Shown here: in pieces, positions 22,733 through 34,430 of the stretch
How the letters are laid out: every line of letters starts with the position of its first letter
Position numbering within the stretch: position 1 is the first letter of the stretch
Source of the DNA: Pyropia haitanensis
Taxonomy: Eukaryota; Rhodophyta; Bangiophyceae; Bangiales; Bangiaceae
DNA: 64,000 nucleotides
Direction of reading: 5' to 3'
Assembly: GCA_008729055.1 (NCBI GenBank)
Contig: SDUX01000005.1
Span: 1,930,875-1,994,874, forward strand
Position numbers and translations under genes: made by a program
The notes under the pieces: model-generated
The model's database searches: none
What the model saw: the letters and a program-made list of their open reading frames with translations, nothing else
Told to the model about the DNA's origin: nothing

Positions 22733-23348
22733 TGTAGCGTTATTGGCCCGTTCTGCGGCCCTTGTCCGCCCCGCGTCGCCACCGCCAGAGAACAGAGGGC
22801 TACCAGAAGGAACGGGCCAGGAGTCCCACACACACTTGCCCACCTCAACAGCCAGAGGTAAGGGAAAAGGCTAAAGCCCAAGGGGAAGGAGAACCAAAGC
22901 AACGTTGTTTTACAAGAAGGATCTCGCGTGGCCGCGGGCCAAGCCCCTAAGAGCTCTCCACACCACCCCCCGAGGGGCCACCAGGGCGCCCCCTCTCAGG
23001 GCGCCTCCAGCGGGCCAAGTGCCAGCGTGCACCTGCCCCGCCGGGGCACCCCGCTCCACGCTAAAATCCCTCCACTCAGATGCAAGCGAAAAACCCTCAC
23101 ACAGATGCAATCCGCCAAAAACCCAATGGGAAAAAAGGGCGAAAAGCACGAAATCACGCAGTGAAAATCGATCAGAACAAATGCAAGAGAAACCGTAAGT
23201 AGCAGGCCACCAAGTCCAACCAGGGGAAGGGCCGCCACAACCGCCACCCGGATCGAGTCCGCCACCATGCCACCGCGGGCCGCCAGGTAACGCGGGACCG
23301 CCGCAACGTAGGCCTCGTCAGGCCGCCACCAGAGGCCCAAACGCTACA
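22733..23348 (-). repeat. 5' LTR of G1 copy B (TGTAGCG variant)
   Basis: This 616-bp inverted LTR ends, on the plus strand, in ACGCTACA at 23348. It shares the TGTAGCG start with the LTRs at 12881 and 27753. It is followed on the minus strand by the same leader as copy A. Confidence 0.9.
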
Positions 23349-24557
23349 CCGCGCGCCGCCGGGGTGCCGCGCGCCGTCGGGGGCGCGCGCCGTCGCCGCC
23401 GAGGAAGTCGGGGCGTCCGCCAACGCCGAGGAAGAAAATTCCGAACCTGATTTGGCACTCACTGGGTTTTGACAATCAGTCGACCAAAAGAAAAAAAAAC
23501 CGTGACAGGGGCCACCAGGGCAGTGTCAGGGCAGTGTTCTTTCGGTGTGATTCGTGAACCCGCTGCGTTCGTATTACAATGCCCGAGGCACGCCGAACAC
23601 AGGGGGCAGTACGAGTGCACAAACACAGGGAGGGCCAAATCCAGGACGGAATCGCAACGTCACCGCCAAGAGGAAGTCAAACTACCTGAAGCTACCACAT
23701 GTGAGGCACCACCCACACACGGGCAGCCCTCAACGTACTGGCGCCGGTGTCAGCAACCCGTGCACCAATGAGGATGCCGGGCGCGGGGAAGGTGACGGGT
23801 GGGATGACGGTGATGGGGGTGGGGAAGAGGATGGGCGTGACGTCGGTGAGGGTCGAGGGGGTCGAAGGTAAAGGAGGTCTTTGTCTCTCTGTCTGTGGTT
23901 GTTCCCCCGAGGTCTCTCCCGGTGGCGCCCACACTCACGCATTATATACCCCCAGGGGGGCACCCAGGGTGCCCCAAAGCATGCAATTGCCCGTCGTGCC
24001 GGTGGACGGCACCAAAGCTCTCAAAACAAAGCATGGGCTCTCAGAACAAAGCAAGGGTGGGCGTGTGCGCCCCAAGGCGCCCCACCAGAAAGCCCCAAAC
24101 GGGGGGGGACGGTGTGCGGCGCTCGTAGCGCCGCGCGGCTGGCCCCACGCGCCATTCGACCCGAAAGCCTCAGAGGCGTGTAAGCAGACGCCAGTCTTCG
24201 GGTCGAATATCTCCCGTGGGTCAGCAAGTCTTGTCGCTCCCATTGGTCCACGGGGAGATTGTTCCGGCTTGCTGACGCGTCAGAGATGTGGCTCGTCTTT
24301 TGGTCCGTTAGTCCGTTGATCCGTTGGAGACTGTACCCGTCGGCAGATGAGTCAGGGTAGTGTCGGTTAGCCAATCCGCGGCTCCCGTGCTGACCGTCCG
24401 TTAGTAGTAGATTATCGGACGGACACCGCGGCATGCCCCAGATTACTTTGGAGTTGATGCGTCTTGGAAGGAGTTGGCTGAGAAGGACAGGGAAGGAGAG
24501 GCCCCAGTCCTTATCCCCTAGGCTCCAGTCTTGGGGATTTAAGGGGCATATCCTTAC
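23349..24557. other. Region 3' of element D: probable D 3' LTR and flank
   Basis: No gene is supported here. On the minus strand it begins directly after a polypurine tract with TGTAAGGATATG, so at least its right part should be the 3' LTR of element D. The left edge of that LTR is not placed. It holds a minus-strand TATATAA (23948-23942), a 12-bp inverted repeat (24154-24208), other short inverted repeats and TCCGTT repeats near 24302. A poly-A stretch lies near 23492. Confidence 0.5.
24154..24208. repeat. Inverted repeat with 12-bp perfect arms
   Basis: Arms ATTCGACCCGAA (24154-24165) and TTCGGGTCGAAT (24197-24208) flank a 31-base spacer. A second pair, TCAGCAAG and CTTGCTGA, follows at about 24222-24276. 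These may be hairpins within the D LTR or the ends of a very small inserted element. Confidence 0.6.
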
Positions 24558-24558
24558 A

Positions 24559-24569
24559 CCTCCCCCCCC
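24559..24569 (-). promoter_or_regulatory. Polypurine tract of element D
   Basis: The minus strand reads a G run ending in GGAGG between the TAA at 24572-24570 and the LTR start TGTAAGG at 24558. This is the expected place and composition for the plus-strand primer of a gypsy element. Confidence 0.7.
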
Positions 24570-27500
24570 TTAGGACGCGCGGCGCAGGAAAGCGTCCAAC
24601 ACCTCAGGTGCGTTCGCAAGGTTGCTTGGTCAGCCAGGAGTTCTCGCTGACGTCACAGCCTTTCCACTTGACCAGGTACTGTAGTCGTCCACGGCGCTTT
24701 CGTGACCTTATGATGGAGTCGACTTCGTACTCGACAGAACCGTCCGGAAATGCCACCGGAGGCGGAACGGGAGGAAGTCGGCCATAAGGATCAGCGCGGT
24801 ACGGCTTCAGCAAGCTCGCATGAAAGGCGTTGTGAACCTTGCGATTGAGCACCGCTTGGGGAAGATCCAGGCGGAACGTCACATCGTTGATACTCTCAGT
24901 GACGCGGTACGGTCCTGAGTACTTGGGCATCAGCTTGCGAGCGCCTTGGAAAGCATCTGGCATAAGGTGTTTGGTACTTAGTAGCACCAGATCGTCCACG
25001 GCGATCTTGCAAGGTCGGCGATGGCGATTTGCGTACGCCGAGCGCGCCTCATTTGCACTCTTGATGGCTGAGATGGCAGTCTCTTGAGCATGTTGGAGAC
25101 CGCTTAGCCAGTCAGACACTGCAGGCATGCTTGACTCTGAGTTTTCGAGGATGTCCATTGGTACCGTCTTAGGTTCGAATCCGTAGTTCAGGAAGAAAGG
25201 GGAGTACGTTGTAACAGCATTTGGCGACCGGTTGTAGGCTACTTCGGCAGCAACCAGAAAGAGGTCCCAATCGCCTTGGTGATGGTTGACAAAGTTTCGC
25301 AGGATTTCTTCGATCTTCTTGTTCATGATCTCAGTTTGTCCGTCGGTTTGCGGGTGGTACGCTGAAGAGGCCTTGATCTTGACCTTGAGAATCTCCGTGA
25401 GCGACTGCCAGAAGTTGGAGAAGAAAATGCGGTCCCTGTCGCAGACAAATCAGCTGGGAGTCCGTGGTGTCGATAGACGTGATCATGGTAGAGCTGAGCT
25501 GCGACTGGCGCCGTACAGTCTGGCTTCATAGGGGCGAGGCGAATCATCTTGGAGAGGCGGTCGACAACGACGTAAATCCCGTTGTGGCCTCTTGGAGTCA
25601 GAGGAAGAGGCGTGATAAAGTCCATGGAGACACTTGCCCATCGTTGGCTCGGGGGGTCCAAGGGTTTGAGGTGACCCAGAGGTGAATGGGTGCTAGCCTT
25701 GTTCCGCTGGCACAAATCACATGTTTGTACGTATCTTTGGATGTCTTTCCGCATTGTCTTCCAGTAGTACTTGGAAGAGATAACCTTGGTTGTTTTCTTG
25801 ACTCCCATGTGCCCTTGGCACGGGACATCATGGTAGTCGTGCAGTAGTCTTTGGCGTAGAGTACCGACGGGGATACACGTACGGTCACCTCGTTTCAACA
25901 ACCTCATGTGTAGCCGGTAGGGAGATACCGGGTCTTTGACTAGGTCGGCAAACTCGGGGTCCGCGTCGTACTCTTGTCTTAAGGTGGCAAGGTCTTGATC
26001 ACTTTGGTTGATGGTCATGAGGTTGTTGATTTCAGTTTTCTTGGGGAGTTCTTCAATGGTCTTGGTCAGCACGCGACTAAGAAGGTCTTGATTGGGGGCG
26101 TGCTTGTCGGGAGCATCTTGTGGCTGCCTGGAAAGGGCATCAGCCACGGGGTTCGAAGTGCCCTTGATTGGGACAATCTTGAACTGGAACTGGTCCAGAA
26201 ACTCCAGCCACTTGACTTGGCGATCGTTCAGCTTCTCTTGGGTGCTTAGGTATCTCAGGGACTCATGGTCGGTGTGGACCTCAAAGGGTCTTCCGTAGAG
26301 GTAGCAGCGCCAATGCCGGATAGCTTGTACGACTGCAAGCAGTTCTCTTTCACGAATGCTGTAGCGCTGCTCGTGGATGTTGAGGGTTAACGAGAAGTAC
26401 GCCACTGGACGCCGTCCGCGTCCATCATCTTGCTCAAGGACTGCGCCCACAGCATACCCGCTGGCATCTGTAGACACGTAGATTGGGTATCTCTTGTCGA
26501 AAGGCCTTAGCACCGGTGCGCTTGTCGTTAGGTCCTGCAGCTGCTCAAAGGCTTTCTGGGCGTCGGGTGTCCACTCGAAGTCGACATTCCCAGTCAGCCT
26601 CGTTAGCGGCGTAGCTACGGCAGCCATTCCCTTGATGAATCTTCGATAGAAGTTGACCATACCGAGGAAAGATTGTACATCCTTTTTGCTCCTCGGTGTT
26701 GCCCACGTACGGATGGCTTGGACCTTGTAGTCTTCCATAGAGAAGCCTTTCTCGGAGATGACGTGGCCAAGGTAGTCCACAGTAGTTCGAGCGAACTGGC
26801 ACTTGCTCAGCTTGGCGTAGAGCTTGTGTTCTCGTAATTTCTCGAGTGCTAATCGTAGGTGCTTGAGGTGATCGTCGTAAGTTTCGCTGTAGACTAGGAT
26901 GTCGTCGAGGTAGACACAGACGAAGTCGTACAGATAGGGTCGGAAGACATCGTTCATTAGGTTCATGAAGACCGCGGGTGCATTTGTCAGACCAAAGGGT
27001 ACGACGGTGAACTCATAGAATCCGTACTTGGTTCGAAACGCCGTCAAAGGTATTGTTTCTGGGTCAAGGCGAATCTGGTGATAGCCAGAGCGGAGGTCGA
27101 TCTTTGTAAAGTACTTGGCCTTTCGCAGTTGGTCAAAGATGTCGTCGATGCGTGGTAGTGGGTACGCGTTCTTGATAGTAGCCTTGTTCAGGGCCCTGTA
27201 GTCGATGCACATTCGCCAGCCACCGTCCTTCTTCGCCGCAAAGAGGACGGAAGAGCCCCACGGTGAGGTGCTTGGTTGGATGAATCCCTTCCTTATGAGG
27301 CCGGCCAGTTGAGTCTTGAGTTCTTCGAGCTCCCATTCGGCTAGTCGGTAAATTCCGCTACGACGCGGTTGGGCGTCATCGGTCAGCTTGATGCTAAATT
27401 TGTGACTGCGCTCAGGAGGGAGTCCGTCGGGGAGCTCGTCTGGGAAGACGTCAGCGTACTCTTTGAGAATCTCTTGAACTTCTTTCTTGTCTTCGCCCTT

Positions 27501-27752
27501 GTCCCATCGTAATGGCGTTAATGTCGAAGGTGCTAGAGGGATCTTCCGACTGCAGGTAGATGGCAAAAACAGGGCACCTTTGAACGAGGTCCCGAGCAAG
27601 GCGTTGCCGACTGATCAGAGCTTCGGGCTTCTTGAGGGAGGCAGTGATAGAAATGTTCTTGTGGTTGAACTTGAAGGAGATCTTGTTTTTCTTGTTGTTG
27701 ATTTTGGCGTCCTTGTCATCGCGCCACTTCTTTCCCAGGATGAGGTCGTACG
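24570..27752 (-). pseudogene. pol: Second gypsy family (element D): Pol with chromodomain, 5'-truncated and frameshifted
   Basis: The order is the end of a protease domain (YDLILGKKWRDD, at the truncated edge), reverse transcriptase ([23 protein letters not shown]), RNase H ([27 protein letters not shown]), integrase zinc finger ([11 protein letters not shown]...CDLCQRNK), DDE core (SMDFITPLP; the second Asp region near 25440; [11 protein letters not shown]) and a chromodomain (YEVDSIIRSRKRRGRLQYLVKWKG). Single-base shifts lie near 27510, 25446 and 24625. After the last shift the homology ends at TAA 24572-24570, right before the polypurine tract. The 5' edge is cut by the G1 LTR at 27753. 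The sequence is clearly different from G1, so this is a separate chromovirus lineage. Confidence 0.87.
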
Positions 27753-28372
27753 TGTAGCGTTTGGGGCCTCTGGTGGCGGCCTGACGAGGCCTACGTTGCG
27801 GCGGTCCCGCGTTACCTGGCGGCCCGCGGTGGCATGGTGGCGGACTCGATCCGGGTGGCGGTTGTGGCGGCCCTTCCCCTGGTTGGACTTGGTGGCCTGC
27901 TACTTACGGTTTCTCTTGCATTTGTTCTGATCGATTTTCACTGCGTGATTTCGTGCTTTTCGCCCTTTTTTCCCATTGGGTTTTTGGGCGGATTGTATCT
28001 GTGTGAGGGTTTTTCGCTTGCATCTGAGTGGAGGGATTTTAGCGTGGAGCGGGGTGCCCCGGCGGGGCAGGTGCACGCTGGCACTTGGCCCGCTGGAGGC
28101 GCCCCTGAGAGGGGGCGCCCTGGTGGCCCCTCGGGGGGTGGTGTGGAGAGCTCTTAGGGGCTTGGCCCGCGGGCCACGCGAGATCCTTCTTGTAAAACAA
28201 CGTTGCTTTGGGTTCTCCTTCCCCTTGGGCTTTAGCCTTTTCCCTTACCTCTGGCTGTTGAGGTGGGCAAGTGTGTGTGGGACTCCCTGGCCCGTTCCTT
28301 CTGGTAGCCCTCTGTCTCTGGCGGTGGCGACGCGGGGCGGACAAGGGCCGCAGAACGGCCAATAACGCTACA
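27753..28372 (+). repeat. LTR of G1 copy C (left), TGTAGCG variant
   Basis: This 620-bp LTR is one T shorter than A's left LTR (CTGTCTCTGG instead of CTGTTCTCTGG) and has TGTATCTG where others read TGCATCTG. It interrupts the pol gene of element D at its protease region. Confidence 0.9.
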
Positions 28373-28520
28373 TAAATGGTGGAGCAGCAGGGGAGGGGCA
28401 ACATCATCTCCTGAACCAGGACGCCTTCTCCTTTTTTTTTGTAGCGGGCCATCTTTGTTCTTCGGTTCCTGTTCTTCTCTTGAGCTACAAGTGGCCTACC
28501 AGTCGAGTGTCGACGGCCAC

Positions 28521-30213
28521 ATGGCGGATCTCCCTCCCGGTGGTAGGGGCCGCGGTGCGCCGTCGGACGTGTCCCGAGTTCCTCCTGCGGGTGGCGGAGG
28601 CCCCACGGCCGGTCGTGGTCGTGGTGTGCCAACGGGGATTCCCCTCCGCCGCTCTCTTACTCCGCCCTACGGGGGGCCTCGCCGTGGCTCTCCATCTTTT
28701 GGGGCCAATTGAACTACGGTCGGTCCTCGATGACTTTCGGACGGACATCTTGGCCGAGGTGTCCCGCGCGGTGACGGCCAGCCAAGCCGCCATCACGCCC
28801 GTCGGTTGCTGAGGATCAAGTGGGCCAACCGGCGGAAGCCGGTGGGTCCCGCACAAGCAAGAAGAAGGGTGGCCCCAAGGCCCGACGCCCGCTCGCGGCG
28901 TCGCCGACACTCCTCGTCGGGCTCTTCTGGGGAGTCGTCGTCCTCGTCGGCCAACGAGGATGACGTGGGCCGTCATGATCAAGGTGAATCGCCGTCCTCC
29001 GCAGGCCCTCAAGTTATCGCGGCGGCCGACGATCGCTTTTCGCGTGTGCTGGACTACAACACCTACCGCCTCCGGAACCGGATCGAGGCCTATGGGGCCA
29101 AGGAAGCCGGCAAGGTGGGGCGGATGGCCAAGAACATGAAACACTCTTTTGGGGGCTTTCCTCCCTTTTCGGGTAAGGAGCCTTTGAAGGTCTTCTCATG
29201 GCTTCGCAAGTTTACCAAGGCCTGCGACGACAACGGTGTTTCGGAGGGGATGGCCCTCTACGTGGTTCCCCACTTCCTTTCCGGGGACGCGGAGGCCCGA
29301 TACACGCGGGCACTCCCGGACTCTACGGGTGCCACAAGCGGGGCGGCCATCACTTCCTACCCCGAGGCCATCAACTGGTTCTTGGAGACCTACGCGGAGC
29401 CCCACACGTTGGCCCTGGCGCAGGACAAGTTTAGTCGGGCGACCAAGGAGGCCGACGAGTCCGTCGAGGCCTTTTCCCTTCGGCTGCGTGGCCTCTCGGA
29501 GTCCTGCGGGAATATTCACTCGGAGGGCACCATGAAGCAGCAGCTTATTCAAGGCCTACCGGAGTTCCTTCGAACGGACGCGTTTGTCTACAACGAGCCC
29601 TCGTGCACCTACCAGAGGCTTGTCACCTATACGGCCGGCAAGTTCAAGGCGGCCAAGGATGTGATCGAGTTGGCCAAGGGGGATCCAAGGAGTCGGATGG
29701 AGGCCGACGGTCTTCGTTTGGCCCCCGCCCGGCGACCCCCCGGCCACGACTTCCAATGATGGCCATGGATGCGATGGAAGGCCGTCAAGAGATTGATCAA
29801 GGCACGTCGGGCCGACGGGATGGACGGGCGACTTCGTCCGAGTGGGCGTATGAGCCCGCCACTCGTCGTCACCTGGCGGCTCGGACGCCGGAGGCCCGTG
29901 GGCCTCTACGTTGCTACGTGTGCTGGGAGGCCGGTCACATGGCCCACCAGTGCCCCAAGTTGTCGGCCGTCCAGCGCGACCAAGTGGTGAAGGCCGCGAT
30001 GCCTTCCTCAACTCTACGCGGGGCCACAAGAAGGTGGCCGACGAGGCCAGCTACCGCGCGCAGCGGAACGTCAATCGACGGACCCGCATCGCCGTGGTGC
30101 AGGCCCTAGTGGACGGGATTGATCAGTCCGACGAGGAGGAGAACGCCCGTCGGGAGGCCCACGTGACGCGGGCCAAGCCGGCCGGCCCTCCCCCGTCGTC
30201 GGGGGAAGCCTAG
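28521..30213 (+). pseudogene. gag: G1 copy C gag, frameshifted
   Basis: Compared with the intact gag of copy A, this copy has extra bases in the T run near 28697, the C run near 28799 and the C run near 28888. It lacks one G near 29682 and one C near 29996. The longest remaining frame is about 28806-29759 and contains the gag core. The CCHC knuckle and C-terminus are in other frames. All differences are homopolymer length changes, so they may be sequencing errors. Confidence 0.82.
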
Positions 30214-33200
30214 CGGGGAGTGGGTTTTCGCCTACTCCCCGCCCCTGGGATAGAACCTGCACGCCTACTACGTTTGCATCTACGACTTCCCGTTGCCCTC
30301 CTGTACTCCGCCGTCGGGCCCCTGCTTATGGGCCGGAGGAGTACCATCGTGGGGCCCCCTATGCGTTTAAGGGGACCCTCCTTGTTCTTCGTAAGAGAAA
30401 CTTTGAGATTGAGACGGCCATCCAGTTGACTCATCGGCACAAGGCCCAACCAACCCGGGCAGTCTTGGACACCGGCGCGGGCCCAAGCGTTATCCGTGAG
30501 GACTTCCTTCCTGAGGGCTGGCGGCGCTACGCTTACCGGCCCCCGAAGTCAACCCGAGTGTGCGACGCCTCGGGACAACTACTACGGGCCTGCGCGGTGC
30601 TCGAGACGACCGTCCTCGTGGAGGGAAAGGCCATGGTGTTCTCTTTCTTGGTTGTCAAGGCCCTCTCCGTCCCTGTTATCCTCGGGATGGATTTCCAAAA
30701 GGAGTACGTGAAGGCCATTTACCCGGGGACGGATGCCGTGCTGTGGTACGACGGTTCCCTCACTTCGGCCGTCAGGGCGTGGACGGGCAAGGAACAAGCG
30801 GCCCCGCAGCAGAGGGCCCCTTCCCTACGACTTGACCCGGCCGCCCTAAGCCTTTCCCGGTCGGTCACCGTGGAGCCCTACTCTGTCCAGGCTGTCTTTG
30901 GCCATTGCGGGACGACGGGGCGGTGCCTACTACGGGAACGGCCAGCCAAGATGGCCGAGAAGGGGATTTTATTACACAACGCGTTGGCCGACGTCAAGGC
31001 CCGACGAGACTTCCGGTTCTACTTGACCAACATCACCGCGAGGCCTGTCAACCTCCCCAAGGGCTTTGTCGTGGGCCTTGTTGAGCCCTACCACGGGCCC
31101 GTCTACGAGGCCGACGATGGGACGTGCTCACCCCTCGGTGAAGGGGCCGACACGGTAGCACAGGTGACTCAAGGGCCGCAGGCCGACGGTGGTGGATCGC
31201 ATGGGCCCATTCTTAACCCAGAACAGGCCCCCGACGCTCCTCCCCCGCCGGACGAATCCGCGGCCCAAGGTCAAGACGGCTCCAAGTTGCCACGAGTGGC
31301 CTACGAGTTGATCCCCCCCGAGTTGCATGAGGCCGTCCGAGATTTGGTCGGCCGCTACCAAGGATTATGGGACGGGACTCTGGGCCGCATGGACATCACG
31401 CCGCACCGGATCACGTTGGCCCCGGGGTCTCGACCCGTGCGTTCACAACCTTACCGGACGGGCCTCTACCACCGAGGGCTCATCGCGGACCAAGTGGCCA
31501 AGCAACTCAAGCTGGGCGTCATCGAGCCCTCGCAGGCCGAGTGGTCCTTCCCGGTGGTCATCGTTCCCAAGCCTGACGGGTCTCCGAGGTTCTGCGTGGA
31601 CTACAGAAGGCTCAACGACATGACAGTCAAAGACACGTACCCTCTGCCCAGGATGGACGACTGTATTGACTTCTTGGGCGAGGCCACCGTGTTCTCCGTG
31701 TTGGACTGTAACATGGGCTATTGGCAGATCCCGGTGGCCGTCGAGGACCAGGACAAGACTACGTTTACGTGCCACGAGGGGACCTACAGATACGTTCGCC
31801 TTCCCTTCGGCCTCACCAATGCACCCGCGACCTTCCAGCGGGCCATCGACATGCTCCTCGCGGGCCTCAAGTGGAAGTCCGTGCTTGTCTACCTGGACGA
31901 CGTGATCGTCTTCTCAAGATCGGCCCAAGAGCACGTGGGCCACCTGGAGGAGGTCTTCTCGTTGATTGCGAAGGCCGGCATATCCCTCAAGGCCAGCAAG
32001 TGTTTCCTCTTCCAGGAGGAGGTCGAGTATCTGGGCCACATCGTCGGCAAGGGCCACGTCAGGGTGAACGAGAAGAACCTCGTGGGGCTACGGAAAGCCG
32101 AGCCCCCAACGACCAAGAAGAGCCTGCGAAGTTTCCTTGGCATGTGTAATGTCTATCGGAGGTTTGTGAAGGACTACGCCGCCGTCGCCAGGCCGTTGAC
32201 GGCCCTCACAAGTTCTAAGGTGGCCGACCCGCTGCCCAAGTTCAATGAGGAGCAGATCAAGGCCTTCGAAGATCTCAAGTGGCGGCTGACCCACACGCCC
32301 ATTTTGGCCTTGCCGCGACGGACGGGCCAATACACCGTGGACACCGACGCCAGTGCGGCCCAAGTGGGCTGCGTCCTACTCCAAGAGCAGCCCGGAGGCG
32401 GCCACAAGCCCGTCGGGTACTGGAGTAGGCCCCTGTCGTCGGCCGAGAGGAACTACAGCACGACGGAGCGGGAGTGCCTCGCCGTCGTGTGGGCCCTCTT
32501 CCTTCTTCGGCCCTACCTGTTGGGAACTCGGTTTATTGTGCGGACAGACCACACGGCCCTCAAGTGGATGCTCCACATGGACGGGGCTCACGGCCGGCTA
32601 GCCCAATGGAGGTTACGGTTGGCCGAGTTTGACTACCTGGTGGAGACCCGGAGCGGGGCGGCCCATCATGCGGCGGACACGATGTCGAGGCTGACTACCT
32701 CGGGGGCCGACTTGAGCCCCATCCCGGAGGAGATCCCGTGCCTCACACTGGCCAACTTTGCTCGCGGGTGGGTGGCCCCCGACCCCAAGACCAACAAGGG
32801 CTACCCCCCGCTGACGCTCGAGCGGCTTGTGAAGGCCCAATCGACGGATATCCGCTGCCAGTCTGTGAGGGCCGAGATGGACAAGAACACCCACTCAAGG
32901 TTCGGGGAAACCCCCGATGGCCTACTCGTCCGGCTGAGCCCTTTGGACAAGTCGGTCCAAGTTTATGTGCCGGAGGGCCTACGCCAAGAAGTTCTCACTC
33001 TGGAGCACATGCCGGCCCACGCCGGCCACCCCGGGGTCAACAAGATGTACGCCTCCATGCGGCGGACCTACTACTGGGAGGCCATGGCGGCCGACGTGTA
33101 CGACTACGTGGCCAACTGCGATGTGTGCGCGAAGAGCAAGGTTAGGGGCCGTCGACGGACAGCCCCGCTACGCCTCTTCCCCGCGTCGGAGGCCCTTGCG

Positions 33201-34430
33201 GACGTGTGCCTGGATTTGTTGGGCCCACTGCCCACAACGGCCAGCGGCAACCGTTTCCTGTTGGTCATCGTGGACCGCTTCTCCAAGCTTACGCGGGTGG
33301 CCCCCATCCCCCGGGAAAACGCGGAGACAGTGGCCTCGGCGTTTTGCGACACGTGGGTGGCCTCGTATGGGCCCCCCGACACGCTGTTGACGGATAATGG
33401 CCCCCAGTTGGCCTCCACCTTCTTCCGGGGCTTCTGCGGTATGTTGGGCATCCGTCACCTGACCTCCACGGCCTACCATCCGCAGACGCAAGGCCAAGTG
33501 GAACGCTACAATCGGACCATCGTGGCGCAGCTGAAGGCCTACGTGTCGGAGCACCAGGAGTCGTGGGACGAGTTGGTCTCTGTTCTCTCTTTGGCCTACA
33601 ACTCCCGGCCGCAGCAAAGCACCGGCGTCGCCCCCTTGGAATTCGCGGCCCCCGAGAGGGTCCGCAACCTCTCCCTCGAGCGTTTGCCGGCCAGCCCGTA
33701 CCCCAAGGAGGTCCCCCAGTCACCGCGGGCCGCTCGGGAGTATTATCGGGCCCGCCTGAGGAACCTGACCCACCAGGTGCGGAAGGCCTTGGCTGCAACG
33801 CAGCGGAGGTACAAGCGGGCCTACGACAAGAGGGTGAGGCCCGTCAACAAGACCCTACGTGTGGGTGACTGGGCCTACGTCGACGCCAACATCCAACACC
33901 CCAAGAAGTTGGACGAGACTGTCTTGGGGCCTTTCCAGATTGTCGGCCGAGACGCCCACACGTTTACGGTTATGATGGGTGGCCATCCTGAGCGGGTCAG
34001 TGGGGACAACGTGGCGCGCGCCCCCACCCCGAAGGACCAAGTGGACTCCTCGACCATCCTGCGCGGACCACAAGGCCTAGCGGTGCCGTGGGACCACACC
34101 GAGACGGGCCAACAATTTGTTTGGGAGCGCTTCGTGGACTACACGCACGACGAGGAGGGCAAGCTTTGGCTACTCGTGCGCTGGTGGGGTTACGCGGCCG
34201 ACGAGGATACCTGGGAGCCCCACGACAGGCTCGACGAGCGCAAGGTGGCCGAATACTGCCGGCGGATGGGCGTCGCGGTTCCCCCTACGGCCGGCGAGAT
34301 AAGGGCCCTTTGGGGCCCCCTCTATGAGCTCTGCCATCCGGGCGAAGAGTTGGACGTGGCCGCAGACCCGAGCGACCCCATGAGCTTGGTGGAGGCCCTC
34401 ACGATAGACCCGGGCTTTTCGTGGGCCTGA
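30123..34430 (+). CDS. pol: G1 copy C Pol polyprotein, intact
   Basis: One open frame carries protease (DTGAGPSVI), reverse transcriptase (YLDD near 31890), RNase H, HHCC integrase with DDE core, and a C-terminal chromodomain (about 34114-34275), followed by about 50 further residues ending FSWA and TGA. The frame opens inside gag at about 30123 in the -1 frame and has no useful ATG early on. The run GGGG near 33926 keeps the chromodomain in frame, unlike copy A. The chromodomain probably guides integration by binding modified histones, as known for chromoviruses. Confidence 0.9.
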   Translation, partial: SVRRGGERPSGGPRDAGQAGRPSPVVGGSLAGSGFSPTPRPWDRTCTPTTFASTTSRCPPVLRRRAPAYGPEEYHRGAPYAFKGTLLVLRKRNFEIETAIQLTHRHKAQPTRAVLDTGAGPSVIREDFLPEGWRRYAYRPPKSTRVCDASGQLLRACAVLETTVLVEGKAMVFSFLVVKALSVPVILGMDFQKEYVKAIYPGTDAVLWYDGSLTSAVRAWTGKEQAAPQQRAPSLRLDPAALSLSRSVTVEPYSVQAVFGHCGTTGRCLLRERPAKMAEKGILLHNALADVKARRDFRFYLTNITARPVNLPKGFVVGLVEPYHGPVYEADDGTCSPLGEGADTVAQVTQGPQADGGGSHGPILNPEQAPDAPPPPDESAAQGQDGSKLPRVAYELIPPELHEAVRDLVGRYQGLWDGTLGRMDITPHRITLAPGSRPVRSQPYRTGLYHRGLIADQVAKQLKLGVIEPSQAEWSFPVVIVPKPDGSPRFCVDYRRLNDMTVKDTYPLPRMDDCIDFLGEATVFSVLDCNMGYWQIPVAVEDQDKTTFTCHEGTYRYVRLPFGLTNAPATFQRAIDMLLAGLKWKSVLVYLDDVIVFSRSAQEHVGHLEEVFSLIAKAGISLKASKCFLFQEEVEYLGHIVGKGHVRVNEKNLVGLRKAEPPTTKKSLRSFLGMCNVYRRFVKDYAAVARPLTALTSSKVADPLPKFNEEQIKAFEDLKWRLTHTPILALPRRTGQYTVDTDASAAQVGCVLLQEQPGGGHKPVGYWSRPLSSAERNYSTTERECLAVVWALFLLRPYLLGTRFIVRTDHTALKWMLHMDGAHGRLAQWRLRLAEFDYLVETRSGAAHHAADTMSRLTTSGADLSPIPEEIPCLTLANFARGWVAPDPKTNKGYPPLTLERLVKAQSTDIRCQSVRAEMDKNTHSRFGETPDGLLVRLSPLDKSVQVYVPEGLRQEVLTLEHMPAHAGHPGVNKMYASMRRTYYWEAMAADVYDYVANCDVCAKSKVRGRRRTAPLRLFPASEALADVCLDLLGPLPTTASGNRFLLVIVDRFSKLTRVAPIPRENAETVASAFCDTWVASYGPPDTLLTDNGPQLASTFFRGFCGMLGIRHLTSTAYHPQTQGQVERYNRTIVAQLKAYVSEHQESWDELVSVLSLAYNSRPQQSTGVAPLEFAAPERVRNLSLERLPASPYPKEVPQSPRAAREYYRARLRNLTHQVRKALAATQRRYKRAYDKRVRPVNKTLRVGDWAYVDANIQHPKKLDETVLGPFQIVGRDAHTFTVMMGGHPERVSGDNVARAPTPKDQVDSSTILRGPQGLAVPWDHTETGQQFVWERFVDYTHDEEGKLWLLVRWWGYAADEDTWEPHDRLDERKVAEYCRRMGVAVPPTAGEIRALWGPLYELCHPGEELDVAADPSDPMSLVEALTIDPGFSWA

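Larger units (their letters stand above)
18818..23348 (-). mobile_element. G1 gypsy element copy B, 5' part, inverted and decayed
   Basis: This is a minus-strand copy of the same family as A and C. It contains the 5' LTR (23348-22733), leader, gag and pol up to the end of the reverse transcriptase, where the gap begins. RNase H, integrase, chromodomain and the 3' LTR are absent. Many single-base indels relative to A break every ORF. Confidence 0.88.

Noticed and set aside
23738..23756. TGGCGCCGGTGTCAGC on the plus strand as a primer binding site of another LTR element
   Set aside because: It starts like a tRNA primer site, but no LTR end, leader or gag with matching orientation could be shown.
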